Below, piece after piece: positions 34,621 through 44,541 of a stretch of DNA of 57,841 bases (positions within the stretch are counted from its first letter, which is position 1; each line of letters opens with the position of its first letter). The translations under genes were made by a program, and so were the position numbers. Source of the DNA: an uncultured Clostridia bacterium (GTDB lineage Bacteria > Bacillota > Clostridia > TANB77 > CAG-508). Under the pieces are notes generated by a model. That model saw nothing but the letters and a program-made list of their open reading frames with translations. It did not search any database and was not told the DNA's origin. The DNA lies in contig CASCUT010000004.1 of NCBI GenBank assembly GCA_949155365.1, positions 1 to 57,841 on the forward strand, read 5' to 3'.

Positions 34621-34920
34621 ATGTTTATTTATCAGTATGTTGAGAGAGTAAGCTTTGTAAGTGTAGACATTGTTACAGCATGCAACAATCGGCTAATTCT
34701 TCAGGTATGTTTCCGCGCAGATAATAGTGAAGTAAAAGAAAAAATGATTATCCACAACGGGAGATATCATTTCCACGAAGGAAATAAGCTGAAAAAAATT
34801 AAGCAGAAGAGCGAGCGTATGCCGGAGCTATACTATGATGGATGTATGGAGGCGATTATGGAAGAAGCCAACCGGTGGTGTGAAGACTTAGGGTTACCGA
34901 AACTTACCGAGGAATTCTAA
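34621..34920 (+). CDS. hypothetical 99-aa protein
   Basis: A small soluble protein with no recognised domain (ends ANRWCEDLGLPKLTEEF). Its codon use differs from the neighbours: GC-richer, with two in-frame CGG Arg codons (NNRLIL and ANRWCE), as in the SPFH block. A weak AGAAAGG lies before the ATG. A GC-rich terminator follows at once. Probably acquired, and plausibly controlled by the palindromic operator upstream. Confidence 0.6.
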   Translation: MFIYQYVERVSFVSVDIVTACNNRLILQVCFRADNSEVKEKMIIHNGRYHFHEGNKLKKIKQKSERMPELYYDGCMEAIMEEANRWCEDLGLPKLTEEF

Positions 34921-34921
34921 A

Positions 34922-34945
34922 TCTTCCCCGCATTTGCGGGGATTA
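34922..34945 (+). terminator. GC-rich hairpin terminator
   Basis: TCCCCGC, loop ATT, TGCGGGGA directly after the 34621 gene. The T run is weak. Confidence 0.6.
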
Positions 34946-34975
34946 AGTAGTAAAATGAAAAAACAGATAAAAATT

Positions 34976-35022
34976 TTTGAAAACCTTCTAACATACAATA
35001 AGAATGTTAAAAGGTTTTCTTT
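34976..35022. terminator. bidirectional terminator
   Basis: GAAAACCTTCTAACAT pairs with ATGTTAAAAGGTTTTC, with T or A tracts on both sides. It serves the convergent gene at 35023. Confidence 0.75.
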
Positions 35023-35394
35023 TTAATAGTCTTTCAGATTATCAAGTTGGATTCTTCTCTTTTCTTGTTTTTCTTGTAAATTATGCAACATTTCTGCAGA
35101 CATATCTTCTTTATAATGATGAATGTATCCCTGCGTATTTTCATATTTTTGTTTTAGATTTTCAATTTGTTCTTCTCTTGTTTGAATATCTGCATTTCCA
35201 TTTAATTTATGGCATAAATCTTCCATTTCTTCTTCACGAACTTTCTGAATTTTTCTAGCATGTTCTTTATTTTTGGGATTACCAATATGAGAGTATTGTT
35301 CTAAGTGTCGTTCTGTTCTGGTATGATTTTCTACTAAATGAATTAAATTATCTAACTGTCTATCTTTTTTGTTTTGTTTGTTGAAATCTTCCAT
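35023..35394 (-). CDS. hypothetical 123-aa coiled-coil protein
   Basis: A highly charged, Lys/Glu/Gln/His-rich helical protein (DLCHKLNGNADIQTREEQIENLKQKYENT), entirely cytoplasmic by composition. The minus-strand RBS GAAGGAGGA supports the ATG at 35394. No family is recognised. It stands alone between a terminator and the long upstream region of the adhesin gene. Confidence 0.65.
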   Translation of the reverse strand: MEDFNKQNKKDRQLDNLIHLVENHTRTERHLEQYSHIGNPKNKEHARKIQKVREEEMEDLCHKLNGNADIQTREEQIENLKQKYENTQGYIHHYKEDMSAEMLHNLQEKQEKRRIQLDNLKDY

Positions 35395-35555
35395 TTTAAA
35401 AATCCTCCTTCAATGAAATACTATAATACTAGCATTTGTTATTTTCGCTTTTTTATAATCGAAAATTTTTGGCAATTTTATTTATTAGGAGAATTTACAA
35501 AATCAAATAGAAATGCCACAAAGTCGCATTCGCCTAAGAAAATCTACATAAAACC

Positions 35556-35584
35556 TTGAAAAAGCAACGAAAATGTAATATAAT
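35556..35584 (+). promoter_or_regulatory. promoter of the thioester adhesin gene
   Basis: TTGAAA at 35556-35561, a 17-bp spacer, and TATAAT at 35579-35584. It leaves a leader of about 170 nt before ATG 35763. I saw no riboswitch that I can name in the leader, and no gene in 35395-35762. Confidence 0.7.
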
Positions 35585-35762
35585 TGTAATATAGGGAAAA
35601 AAAGAAAAATCAAAATAAAAAGTATCTATTTCCGTAAATACCCAAAGAGTGGTCAAGAAAAAGGTGAAAAATGTTGCTAAATATTTCTAATGACGAATTT
35701 TAAAAAGGTATTTAAAATAAAATATAGATAATAAGAAGAAAAAATAAAAGGATGGTAAAATT

Positions 35763-38700
35763 ATGAATTTGAAAAAAGGTTTATTACATACCATGGCAAT
35801 GGGAATTGTATTTGCAGGAATGATGTGCATGGCACCAAGTAGTCAAGCTACAATCAATAACCCAGGAAAATTATTAAAAATGAATATTCCGACGTATCGT
35901 AAATCTGGTTATGCTTATAGAGCCGGAATTCAAAATGCCACACAATCAAAAGAACAACATATGTGGAAAATATATGAATATAATACAAACGAGAAAACGA
36001 TTATGAATCAAAATAATGGTTTTTATTGCTTGAAGATGGGAGTTGGTTTTGGTTCTGCAGGAGGAACAGCAACTCAAGAAAGAACCTATACCATTTCAGC
36101 AGATATGATAAATCCAGAAGGAGATACCGATAAAGAAATCATACAAGCTTACAAAGACACACTTCCAGCAACTGCTAACTATGATGCTGTTTTATGGATT
36201 TTACAAAATGCTTATATACCAGCACCAAGTAAAAATCCAACCGACAAACAAGTACAAGAAGCCATCGAAAATAAAAGACAATTGTTGCAAAGTGCAGGAA
36301 TTCGTTCCAATAGTCCATTATATCAAGATACAGATATTAGTAATGATTTAATTGATATTGTACAACAAATCGCTATTTGGCATTTTACGAACGATGACCA
36401 ATATAGTGGAGATTTTACTAGTATTGTAGCAAGTTTAGATAATAGAAATTATCAATCATTAGAAAATATTATTAACAATTGGGATATTGAAAATGATGAA
36501 CAATTAAATGATTTATTTGATTATTTTGTAACAAATGCGGAGGGATATGCAAGACAAGTAAATGCAACTTCATCAACAACAAGCACAACAGAAGCAAAAC
36601 CAATACCAATAATAAAGAACTCCATTAAATTGACAGAAGAAGGTGCAACAGTAACACTACATCAAGAAGAAAATGGCGATCCATATTACATAGCAGGTCC
36701 TTATGTTATTACACAAACAGGAGGAATAGAAGATAGTTTAACAGAAAAATTAGTTGCAACCGATGGGACAGAAATTACACATACATTATTAGGAAGTGAT
36801 AAACAACCAACAAACAAGCCATTAAAAGAATTAGTAGGACAACCAATTTATTTGAAAATACCATATACTAAAAAAGTAGAAGATGCAAAATTTAAAGTAT
36901 CCATGAAAGTAAAAGAAAGTACGATTACTTATTGGCAAATGGCAGGAAACTTAACCAATGAACAACCAGTAGCAGAAGTAGTACCAGGAGAAAAAACACT
37001 AGAAGCTGAAGTAATCTTAAAAGTACAAAACTTTGACTTAGCTTTAAGAAAATATATTACACATATTAATGGAAATTCAGTTAATCCAAGTAGAGAACCA
37101 CAAATTACAGCAGAGACAAAATCAGACCTTGATGCAGGAAGAATACAAACTGTTACAAAAGAACACACTAAAAAACCAATTGAAGTAAATATTGGTGACA
37201 CGGTAAGATATGCCATTCGTATATATAATGAAGGAAATATAAGCGGATATGCAACGGAAATAACAGATTACTTACCAGCTGGATTAACCTTAAAAACAGA
37301 TAGTGCTATTAACAATGAATATGGTTGGGAAAATCCATCAGGAGATGGAAAAACAGTGGTAACAACGAAATTAGCAAATCGACTATTAAATAAATTTGAT
37401 GGAACTACCATCGATTCGGATATCGTAGAGATAGAATGTATTGTAAGTGCACGAGCATCAGAAGCAACACAGAATTTGAAAAACGTAGCAGAAATTACGA
37501 AACATTTAGATGAAAATAGACAAGAAATCACAGATCGAGATTCAATACCAAATAATTTAACGGATGACCAAAAGAGTAAATATAAACCAGGAACATCAGA
37601 ACAAGGATGGGGATATGAAGATGATGACGATTATGAAGAACTACTTATCCCAGGAAAACGTTTTGACTTAGCGTTAAGAAAATTTATTGAAAAAATCAAT
37701 AATAACCCAGTTAGCCCAAGCAGAGAGCCTCAAGTAAGCGAGGAAACAAAATTAGCATTAAAAAATGGAGCAATTGAAACCCTTACAAAAGAGCATACAA
37801 AAACACCACTTAAAGTAAAAATAGGAGATACCGTAGTTTATACTATCCGAATTTACAATGAAGGGGAGTTAGATGGATATGCAACGGAAATAACAGACTA
37901 TTTACCAGCAGGACTAACCTTAAAAGAAGTGAGTGAGATTAACGACGAATATGGCTGGACGAATCCATCTGGAGATGGAAAAACAATTGTAACAACAAAA
38001 CTTGCAAATCGATTATTACAAAAATTTAATAAAGATACCTTGCGTTTAGATTCCGCCGATGTTCAAGTAGAATGTATAGTAACAGCAGAAGCAACTACAA
38101 GTACACAAAGTTTAAAAAATATAGCTGAAATTACGAAACATGCAGATGAAAACAAACAAGAAATCACAGACCAAGATTCTACCCCAGAGAATTTAGGAAA
38201 AGACTTAAAAGAAAATTACAATCCAGGAACATCAGAACAAGGATGGGGATATGAAGATGATGATGACTATGAAGAACTATATATTCCAGCAAAAACATTT
38301 GACTTAGCATTAAGAAAATTTATTACGAATATAAATGGAAAAGAGTTATTCAAGGAAGATGGAACTACTTATTTAAGAGAACCAGATATTGACCTTTCTC
38401 CATTACAAAATGGAACAGGAACAACCGCTATTTATCGACATCCAAAAAATCCAATTGGAGTATCAGAAGGAAATATCGTTATTTATACATTGAGAATTTA
38501 TAATGAAGGAGAAACAGATGGTTACGCTAGTTTAGTAACAGACTATCTACCACCTCAATTATCTTACATCAATGATGAATTTAATGCTTCTTATGGTTGG
38601 GAAATTGATTCAACAGGAAGAGTAGCAACAACCAAACATTTAGCAAGACCAGAAATTGATCCAGAAGATACCTTAATTAAAGCATTTGATGGGGAATTAC

Positions 38701-40859
38701 ATTATCGAGAATTGAAAATTAAATGTAAGGTAGAATCAGTAGAAAACTTAGACAAAGTGATTACTAATATTGCAGAAGTAACACAATACTGTGATAAAGA
38801 CGGAAATACAAATGTAATCGATCGAGATTCAACAGCAGATAGTTTAACAAAAGACAATTCAAAACCAACAGACAACATACCAAATGATAATTTACCAGCA
38901 GATGAAGATTTGCCAGATTATAAAGGAAAAGACAGCAACAAGTCAATTTTAACAGACAGTACTTATCATTATGAAGGACAACAAGATGATGATGATTTTG
39001 AAAAATTAATTTTAGAAAACTTTGACTTAGCATTAAGAAAATTCATTACAAAAGTAAATGAAACACCAGTCACCAATAGAGTTCCTGTTTTCACTAACAC
39101 GAAAGACAAAAATGGAAACTATATCTATGACCATACCAAAGAGCCAGTTGAAGTAGATAGTACAGATATTGTAGAATACACACTTCGTATTTACAATGAA
39201 GGTGACATTGCTGGATATGCAAAAGAAATTAAAGATAATATTCCATCTGGACTAGAATTTTTACCAAATCACGAGACAAACAAAGAATATCGTTGGATTA
39301 TGCTAGATGAAGAAGGAAAAGAAACAACAGAGGTAACAAAAGCAAAATATATTACCACCGATTACTTATCAAAAGAGCAAGAAAAAACACCAGGGGAAAA
39401 CTTAATTACTCCTTTTGGTCAAGATAAAACATCACCAGATTATAAAGATGTAAAAGTAGCATTCAAGGTAATTGCCTTAAACAGCTATGAAGGAATTATC
39501 ACCAATATCGCAGAAATTTCAGATGATTCGGACGAAGAAGGAAAGCCAGTAGAAGATAATGATTCTACTCCAGACAACGGCGATGAAAAAGAAGACGATA
39601 TTGATAAAGAACACCTAAAATTAAGTTACTTTGATTTAGCCTTAAGAAAATTCATTACGGCAGTTAATAGCACAGAAATTACAAACCGAATTCCAGTATT
39701 TAAAATCGACGAAAATGGAAACTATGTATATGAACATACAAAAGAACCAGTTGAAGTAGAAAATGGAAATATTGTAACATATACTTTAAGAATTTTCAAT
39801 GAAGGAACCAAAGATGGTTATGCAAAGGAAATCAAAGATGATTTACCAGAAGGACTAGAATTTTTACCAGAACATGAAACAAACAAAGAATATAGATGGG
39901 TTATGATAGATGAAAAAGGAGAAGAAACCACAGACATTACAAAAGCAGTATCGATAAAAACAGATTATCTATCAAAAGAGCAAGAAGAGGAAACAGGAAG
40001 AGATAACTTATTAACCAAGTTTAATCCTGAAACCATGAAAGAACCAAATAGTAGAGACGTTAAAATTGCATTCAAAGTAACAGAACCAAATACATCAGAC
40101 AGAATCTTAATTAATAAAGCACAAATTTCAGACGATTCTGATAAAGATGGAAATGAAATCATTGATAAAGACTCTACACCAGATAAATGGATAGAGGGAG
40201 AAGATGACCAAGACATTGAAAAAGTAAAAGTAAAATACTTTGATTTAGCATTAAGAAAATGGGTAACACAAGCAATTGTTATCGATAATGGAAAAGAAAC
40301 GGTTACTGATACAGGACATAAAGCAGAAGATGACCCAGAAGAAGTGGTAAAAGTAGAAATTAAAGAAAGTAGATTAAACAAAGTAGTAGTAAAATTCCGT
40401 TACAAAATTAGAGTTACCAACGAAGGGGAAATTCCAGGATATGCAACCGAAATTTCAGACTACATTCCAGAAGGACTAAAATTTATACCAGAAGATAACA
40501 AAGCATGGAAACAAGTAGATGGAAAAATTGTAACAGACCAATTAAAAGATACTTTATTACAACCAGGTCAAAGTGCAGAAGTAGAAGTATTACTAACTTG
40601 GATAAATGGAAAAGATAATTTTGGTTTAAAAATAAACGTTGCAGAAATTAGTAAAGACAAAAACGATAGTGATACACCAGATATTGACTCAACACCAAAC
40701 AACCAAAAACCTGGAGAAGATGATATTGATGATGCACCAGTTATCTTAAGTATTAAAACAGGTGCAAAAGAAAATATGCAATATATGATAGTACTAACAG
40801 GAAGCTTAGGAATTTTAGCAACTTCTGCTATTCTAATTAAAAAATACGTATTATTATAA
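35763..40859 (+). CDS. large surface adhesin with thioester domain and six repeats
   Basis: 1698 aa. A signal peptide (to about residue 29) is followed by a thioester domain (about 40-265). Cys89 in FYCLKMG and Gln202 in QQIAIW are placed to form the internal Cys-Gln bond, by which such Gram-positive adhesins bind host targets covalently. Six repeats of about 200 aa follow, each opening FDLALRK (residues about 424, 637, 846, 1087, 1290, 1493) and containing a YTLRIYNEG / DYLP-GL core of DUF11-like beta-sandwich type. The C-terminus has IKTGA, a hydrophobic helix and KKYVLL; it lacks a canonical LPXTG. It is monocistronic, followed by a terminator. Confidence 0.88.
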   Translation: MNLKKGLLHTMAMGIVFAGMMCMAPSSQATINNPGKLLKMNIPTYRKSGYAYRAGIQNATQSKEQHMWKIYEYNTNEKTIMNQNNGFYCLKMGVGFGSAGGTATQERTYTISADMINPEGDTDKEIIQAYKDTLPATANYDAVLWILQNAYIPAPSKNPTDKQVQEAIENKRQLLQSAGIRSNSPLYQDTDISNDLIDIVQQIAIWHFTNDDQYSGDFTSIVASLDNRNYQSLENIINNWDIENDEQLNDLFDYFVTNAEGYARQVNATSSTTSTTEAKPIPIIKNSIKLTEEGATVTLHQEENGDPYYIAGPYVITQTGGIEDSLTEKLVATDGTEITHTLLGSDKQPTNKPLKELVGQPIYLKIPYTKKVEDAKFKVSMKVKESTITYWQMAGNLTNEQPVAEVVPGEKTLEAEVILKVQNFDLALRKYITHINGNSVNPSREPQITAETKSDLDAGRIQTVTKEHTKKPIEVNIGDTVRYAIRIYNEGNISGYATEITDYLPAGLTLKTDSAINNEYGWENPSGDGKTVVTTKLANRLLNKFDGTTIDSDIVEIECIVSARASEATQNLKNVAEITKHLDENRQEITDRDSIPNNLTDDQKSKYKPGTSEQGWGYEDDDDYEELLIPGKRFDLALRKFIEKINNNPVSPSREPQVSEETKLALKNGAIETLTKEHTKTPLKVKIGDTVVYTIRIYNEGELDGYATEITDYLPAGLTLKEVSEINDEYGWTNPSGDGKTIVTTKLANRLLQKFNKDTLRLDSADVQVECIVTAEATTSTQSLKNIAEITKHADENKQEITDQDSTPENLGKDLKENYNPGTSEQGWGYEDDDDYEELYIPAKTFDLALRKFITNINGKELFKEDGTTYLREPDIDLSPLQNGTGTTAIYRHPKNPIGVSEGNIVIYTLRIYNEGETDGYASLVTDYLPPQLSYINDEFNASYGWEIDSTGRVATTKHLARPEIDPEDTLIKAFDGELHYRELKIKCKVESVENLDKVITNIAEVTQYCDKDGNTNVIDRDSTADSLTKDNSKPTDNIPNDNLPADEDLPDYKGKDSNKSILTDSTYHYEGQQDDDDFEKLILENFDLALRKFITKVNETPVTNRVPVFTNTKDKNGNYIYDHTKEPVEVDSTDIVEYTLRIYNEGDIAGYAKEIKDNIPSGLEFLPNHETNKEYRWIMLDEEGKETTEVTKAKYITTDYLSKEQEKTPGENLITPFGQDKTSPDYKDVKVAFKVIALNSYEGIITNIAEISDDSDEEGKPVEDNDSTPDNGDEKEDDIDKEHLKLSYFDLALRKFITAVNSTEITNRIPVFKIDENGNYVYEHTKEPVEVENGNIVTYTLRIFNEGTKDGYAKEIKDDLPEGLEFLPEHETNKEYRWVMIDEKGEETTDITKAVSIKTDYLSKEQEEETGRDNLLTKFNPETMKEPNSRDVKIAFKVTEPNTSDRILINKAQISDDSDKDGNEIIDKDSTPDKWIEGEDDQDIEKVKVKYFDLALRKWVTQAIVIDNGKETVTDTGHKAEDDPEEVVKVEIKESRLNKVVVKFRYKIRVTNEGEIPGYATEISDYIPEGLKFIPEDNKAWKQVDGKIVTDQLKDTLLQPGQSAEVEVLLTWINGKDNFGLKINVAEISKDKNDSDTPDIDSTPNNQKPGEDDIDDAPVILSIKTGAKENMQYMIVLTGSLGILATSAILIKKYVLL

Positions 40860-40870
40860 TCCATAAATAG

Positions 40871-40903
40871 AAAATGAGATTTTGGAAACAAAATCTCATT
40901 TTT
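40871..40903 (+). terminator. terminator of the adhesin gene
   Basis: AAAATGAGATTTTG, loop GAAA, CAAAATCTCATTTTT. A perfect stem with a T run. Confidence 0.9.
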
Positions 40904-40963
40904 CTTTCTTCTAATAGATGGAAAGAATGGGATAAGTTTCTAACAAAAAATGGAATAAAATAG

Positions 40964-40992
40964 TTTACATTAAAAAATGCTTGTGATATAAT
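40964..40992 (+). promoter_or_regulatory. promoter of the 41017-43735 operon
   Basis: TTTACA at 40964-40969, a 17-bp spacer, and TATAAT at 40987-40992. The ATG at 41017 follows closely, with RBS AAGAGGTGA. Confidence 0.75.
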
Positions 40993-41016
40993 TTTTCTAG
41001 TATAAGAGGTGAAAAT

Positions 41017-41940
41017 ATGAATCAAATATTATATATCGATAAACAAAAAAAGAAGGGAGAACCATTAGAAATAAAAGTGGTTCTTAGAATCTTTGCTATC
41101 CTTTGTATTTTATTTGGAATTATTTTAGCAGGGCAATCTTCTTTTGCTATATTAACGAAAAAAGAACAAGCAACACAAACAGAACCATTAGTAGAAGTTC
41201 TTCAAGAAGGAGAAACCCTACAAATTAAAGTAAAACATGATAAAATTATTGACAAAATCGTATATCAATGGAATGGAAACCAAGAAATGGTATTACAAGG
41301 AAAAGGAAGAATGGAACTAGAAGAAATCATTGATTTACCAGTAGGAAATAACATCTTAAGCCTAAAGGTAACCGATACAGCAGGAAGAACCGTATCTTAT
41401 AGCCAAGCTTACCAAAGAGAAGAAGGAGATTTAACAAGACCAGAAATAGAATTATTAGTAGATGGTCAAAAAATAAAAATTGTAGCAAAAGATGAAACAC
41501 AAATCGACTACATTTTATACTATTGGAATGAAGAAGAGCCAACAAAAGTAGAGGCAAGAGAAGAAGCACCAAAACAAATTGAAGAAAAAATTGATATCTT
41601 AAAAGGCGAAAATATATTAACCATTGTAGCAGTAGATAAAGCAGGAAATGAACAAGTAAAAGAACAAACCGTGGTAGGTGCTAAAAAACCAGTGATAGAA
41701 TTAGCAAGAGAGGGAAGAGACTTAATCATAAAAGTAACAGATGAAGAAGGAATTCAAAAAATTGAATATACATTAAATGGTGTCGCTTATTCAACAGACC
41801 CACAAAATACAGGAACCCCATTAAACAAAAAAGAATTTGAATTTAAACAAGCATTAGCAGATGGACAAAATATCATTGTAATTAAAGCATACAATATTAA
41901 TGGATTAATGAGAGAAACCTCAGGAGAGGCAACAATTTAA
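41017..41940 (+). CDS. membrane-anchored protein with Ig-like repeats
   Basis: 307 aa. A cytoplasmic N-terminus, one membrane helix (about 24-47), then three extracytoplasmic repeats of 75-85 aa. Each has a pattern of E-x-L-x-I-K-V, Y-x-W-N and a closing N-I-L-x-V-x-V-x-D-x-A-G. This resembles bacterial Ig-like domains of surface proteins. It is the first gene of an operon with the CmpB-like and GGDEF genes. Function beyond surface display is unknown. Confidence 0.75.
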   Translation: MNQILYIDKQKKKGEPLEIKVVLRIFAILCILFGIILAGQSSFAILTKKEQATQTEPLVEVLQEGETLQIKVKHDKIIDKIVYQWNGNQEMVLQGKGRMELEEIIDLPVGNNILSLKVTDTAGRTVSYSQAYQREEGDLTRPEIELLVDGQKIKIVAKDETQIDYILYYWNEEEPTKVEAREEAPKQIEEKIDILKGENILTIVAVDKAGNEQVKEQTVVGAKKPVIELAREGRDLIIKVTDEEGIQKIEYTLNGVAYSTDPQNTGTPLNKKEFEFKQALADGQNIIVIKAYNINGLMRETSGEATI

Positions 41941-41963
41941 AGGAAAAAGAGGAAAAGAGAAGA

Positions 41964-42788
41964 ATGGATAGCAATAACATCCTATATTTCATTACGTATT
42001 TTATAATATATTCCTTTGCAGGCTGGCTATTAGAATCTGTATCAAAAACAATAGCACAAAAGAAATTCGTAAACAGTGGATTTTTATATGGAATATTTTG
42101 TCCTATCTATGGTTTTGGTGCACTCATTATGCTACTATGTTTAGAAGGATTAAAGGAAAAACCAATATTACTATTTATTGTTGCTTTTTTCGTGTTATCG
42201 ATATGGGAATATGTAGTAGGTGTATTTTTAGAAAAAGTATTTAAAACAAAATATTGGGACTATTCGCACTTGAAATTCAACATTCAAGGAAGAGTTTGCT
42301 TAAAAAATTCACTTTATTGGGGAATACTAGGTGTTGCATTCATTTGCCTTTTACATCCTTGGTTAGAAGGATGGATACAGAAAATTCCAATGAATATACT
42401 ACTCTTTAGTAATAGCATAATAGGAATAGCAATGCTAGTGGACCTAGTGCTAAGTAGCCTTGCAGTAGTAAAACTAGATTCAGCAATTCATACCATAAAT
42501 GAGTTAAGCGATAATATTAAAGAGAAACTAGAAGAATTAAAAGAAATTAAAGAAAAAGCGAAACAAAAATCAGAAGCAACTCAGAAAGTAGCCATAGAAA
42601 ATATGGAACATATAATTAAAGAATTAAAAATAACACAAGCAAAGTTAAAAATAAGAGTATATCGACATGCGAATCGTCTTAAAAAAGCATTTCCAAGTAT
42701 GAAATCAGAAAGTATAGCAAAATTTTTAAGCCAAAAAATCGATTTAAGAAAATTAAAAGAAAATAGTAAGAGAAAAAATAAGGAGTAA
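41964..42788 (+). CDS. CmpB-family putative ABC-permease-like membrane protein
   Basis: 274 aa. The family signature FIIYSFAGWLLESVSKTI and NSGFLYGIFCPIYGFGAL is clear (DUF1113/ABC_trans_CmpB). There are five membrane helices (to about residue 180) and then a long charged coiled-coil tail. The name comes from database tradition; transport has not been shown for the family. The RBS is AAAGAGGAAAAGAG. It is followed two bases later by the GGDEF gene, so translation is coupled. Confidence 0.85.
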   Translation: MDSNNILYFITYFIIYSFAGWLLESVSKTIAQKKFVNSGFLYGIFCPIYGFGALIMLLCLEGLKEKPILLFIVAFFVLSIWEYVVGVFLEKVFKTKYWDYSHLKFNIQGRVCLKNSLYWGILGVAFICLLHPWLEGWIQKIPMNILLFSNSIIGIAMLVDLVLSSLAVVKLDSAIHTINELSDNIKEKLEELKEIKEKAKQKSEATQKVAIENMEHIIKELKITQAKLKIRVYRHANRLKKAFPSMKSESIAKFLSQKIDLRKLKENSKRKNKE

Positions 42789-42790
42789 CT

Positions 42791-43735
42791 ATGGTACAAG
42801 AAATTTATTTAATTGATGATGATAAAACACTAAAAGAAATCTTAAAAAGAATGTTTAAAAACGATAAAGAATATCGTTTTACAAGTGTTGCTACAGAAAG
42901 CTTAGAAGTTGCCTTAAAAAATATTCCTTCCCTTATCATTATTAACGAAGATGGAATTAATGAGGATGTCATTGAAATATGCAAAAAGATAAAACAAGAT
43001 GAAGACAATACCATTACTCCTATCATTGTACTTTCTTCCAATGAAGAGCATGAACATCGATTAGCTATGTTAAAGTTATGCATTGCACATTATATCAAAC
43101 ATCCCATTGATGAAGAATACTTATATTATACCATAAAAAATATTTTAAAATTGATTTATATCAATCGTAGAGTAAGTCCTTTAACAGGTCTTCCTGGAAA
43201 TGTACAAATACAAGCGGAAATGAAAAAACGTTTTTCAGCCAAAGAGACCTTTGCTATGATGTATTTAGATTTAGATAACTTTAAAGCTTATAATGATGTA
43301 TATGGTTTCTTAAAAGGAGACGAAATTATAAAATTCACTGCAAAAACCATTTTGAAAAATATTCATACAGACGAATACGAAGATAGCTTTGTAGGGCATA
43401 TTGGAGGAGATGATTTTGTTGCCATCATTTCAGAAACCAACTATGATAAAATATGTCAAAATATCATAGCAGACTTTGACTGTAACATTGTAAACTATTT
43501 TACAGAAGAAGATAGTCAAAAAGGATATATCGAAGTAGCAAACCGAAAAGGAATTATAGAACAATTTCCACTAACTGCAATATCGATTGGTGTAGTAGAA
43601 GTAGAAAAAGGAAGGTTTGCCAATGTCTTAGAAATAGGAGAAGCAGGAGCAAGTGTAAAGCATTTAGCAAAAACAATACAAGGAAGCAGTTATGTGATTG
43701 ATAGAAGAAAACATCATGAAAATGAGAAGAAATAA
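42791..43735 (+). CDS. degenerate receiver plus GGDEF domain protein
   Basis: 314 aa. Residues 1-120 are receiver-like: acidic pocket IDDDKT, but the phospho-acceptor position reads LIIINEDG, with Asn instead of Asp, while the switch (IVLSS) and Lys (IKHP) positions remain. Residues 130-300 are a diguanylate cyclase domain with HIGGDDFVA as the GG[D/E]EF motif and DLDNFKAYND upstream. Likely role: c-di-GMP synthesis not controlled by phosphorylation. The RBS is AAGGAG. Confidence 0.85.
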   Translation: MVQEIYLIDDDKTLKEILKRMFKNDKEYRFTSVATESLEVALKNIPSLIIINEDGINEDVIEICKKIKQDEDNTITPIIVLSSNEEHEHRLAMLKLCIAHYIKHPIDEEYLYYTIKNILKLIYINRRVSPLTGLPGNVQIQAEMKKRFSAKETFAMMYLDLDNFKAYNDVYGFLKGDEIIKFTAKTILKNIHTDEYEDSFVGHIGGDDFVAIISETNYDKICQNIIADFDCNIVNYFTEEDSQKGYIEVANRKGIIEQFPLTAISIGVVEVEKGRFANVLEIGEAGASVKHLAKTIQGSSYVIDRRKHHENEKK

Positions 43736-43748
43736 AAGAAGGAAAAAA

Positions 43749-44129
43749 ATGAAAAAAGAAATAAAACAAATGCTATTATTGGAACTAGGAATTTTATTGT
43801 TAGTTCTAATTCTTTTTATGGTATGGAAATTAAATATCATTCGTCTTATCCCACCTTGTTTTCTATATAAAACTTTTGGAATTTTATGCCCAGCCTGTGG
43901 TGGCACAAGATGTGTAACAAACTTTATGCTAGGAAACTTTCAAGAAAGTTTCTTCTATCATCCTATTTTTTTTATGACCATTGTATATCTAATAATAGTA
44001 AATTTTATCTATCTCTTGAATGTCATTACCAAAAAAGAAATAGCAGTAAATCTATATCCAAAAGCAAAATTCTGGATTTTCTTTTCTGTCATATTAGTAG
44101 TATTTTTCCTAGTAAGAAATATTACATAA
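43749..44129 (+). CDS. DUF2752 membrane protein
   Basis: 126 aa from ATG 43749 (RBS AGAAGGAAAA). An earlier in-frame start inside the GGDEF gene is unlikely. The family hallmark CPACGGTRCVTNF is present between membrane helices (three in total). Function unknown; proteins of this family carry this Cys-rich turn, which could bind metal or be redox-active. It is the last gene of the operon. Confidence 0.82.
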   Translation: MKKEIKQMLLLELGILLLVLILFMVWKLNIIRLIPPCFLYKTFGILCPACGGTRCVTNFMLGNFQESFFYHPIFFMTIVYLIIVNFIYLLNVITKKEIAVNLYPKAKFWIFFSVILVVFFLVRNIT

Positions 44130-44150
44130 GTAGAAAGGAAAAGATAAGAT

Positions 44151-44179
44151 TTGACCAATACAAAAAGATGAGGTATAAT
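44151..44179 (+). promoter_or_regulatory. promoter of the DUF4190 gene
   Basis: TTGACC at 44151-44156, a 17-bp spacer, and TATAAT at 44174-44179. Confidence 0.75.
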
Positions 44180-44210
44180 AAATATATAGTAAAAAAAGGA
44201 GGAAGATAAA

Positions 44211-44492
44211 ATGGAAGAAAATAGAGAAACAGAAGTAGTAAAAGAAACAAACACAGTCAATGGTTTTAGCATAGCATCTTTAATATTAGGAATCGTGTCT
44301 TTAGCCTTATGGTGTTTTTGGATGGTTTCCATTCCATGTTCTATCTTAGCGTTAATATTTGGTATCATAGCCATCAAAAAACCAGGAAAAGGAATGGCAA
44401 TTGCTGGTGTTGTAACAGGTGCTATTGCACTTGCAATATGGTTCTTCTCATTTTGCGGAACATTTATGATGGCAGTTATGAGTTCTATTTAG
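44211..44492 (+). CDS. DUF4190-type two-helix membrane protein, intact copy
   Basis: 93 aa. A polar N-terminus (1-17) is followed by two membrane helices around PCSILALIFGIIAIKKPGKGMAIAGVV, the DUF4190 core. The RBS is AAAGGAGGA. From 44242 onward it is repeated, nearly base for base, at 49085, where the copy lacks the N-terminus. Function unknown. Confidence 0.82.
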   Translation: MEENRETEVVKETNTVNGFSIASLILGIVSLALWCFWMVSIPCSILALIFGIIAIKKPGKGMAIAGVVTGAIALAIWFFSFCGTFMMAVMSSI

Positions 44493-44541
44493 AGAAAACA
44501 AACGATTGTAAAAACAAAAGTAATGTAATACAAATGAAATG

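Noticed and set aside
35585..35762. Riboswitch in the adhesin leader
   Set aside because: The leader is long, but I find no c-di-GMP or other class motif that I can name, and no convincing terminator.
40740..40859. LPXTG sortase signal at the adhesin C-terminus
   Set aside because: No LPxTG is present. Only IKTGA precedes the helix, so a standard signal cannot be claimed.
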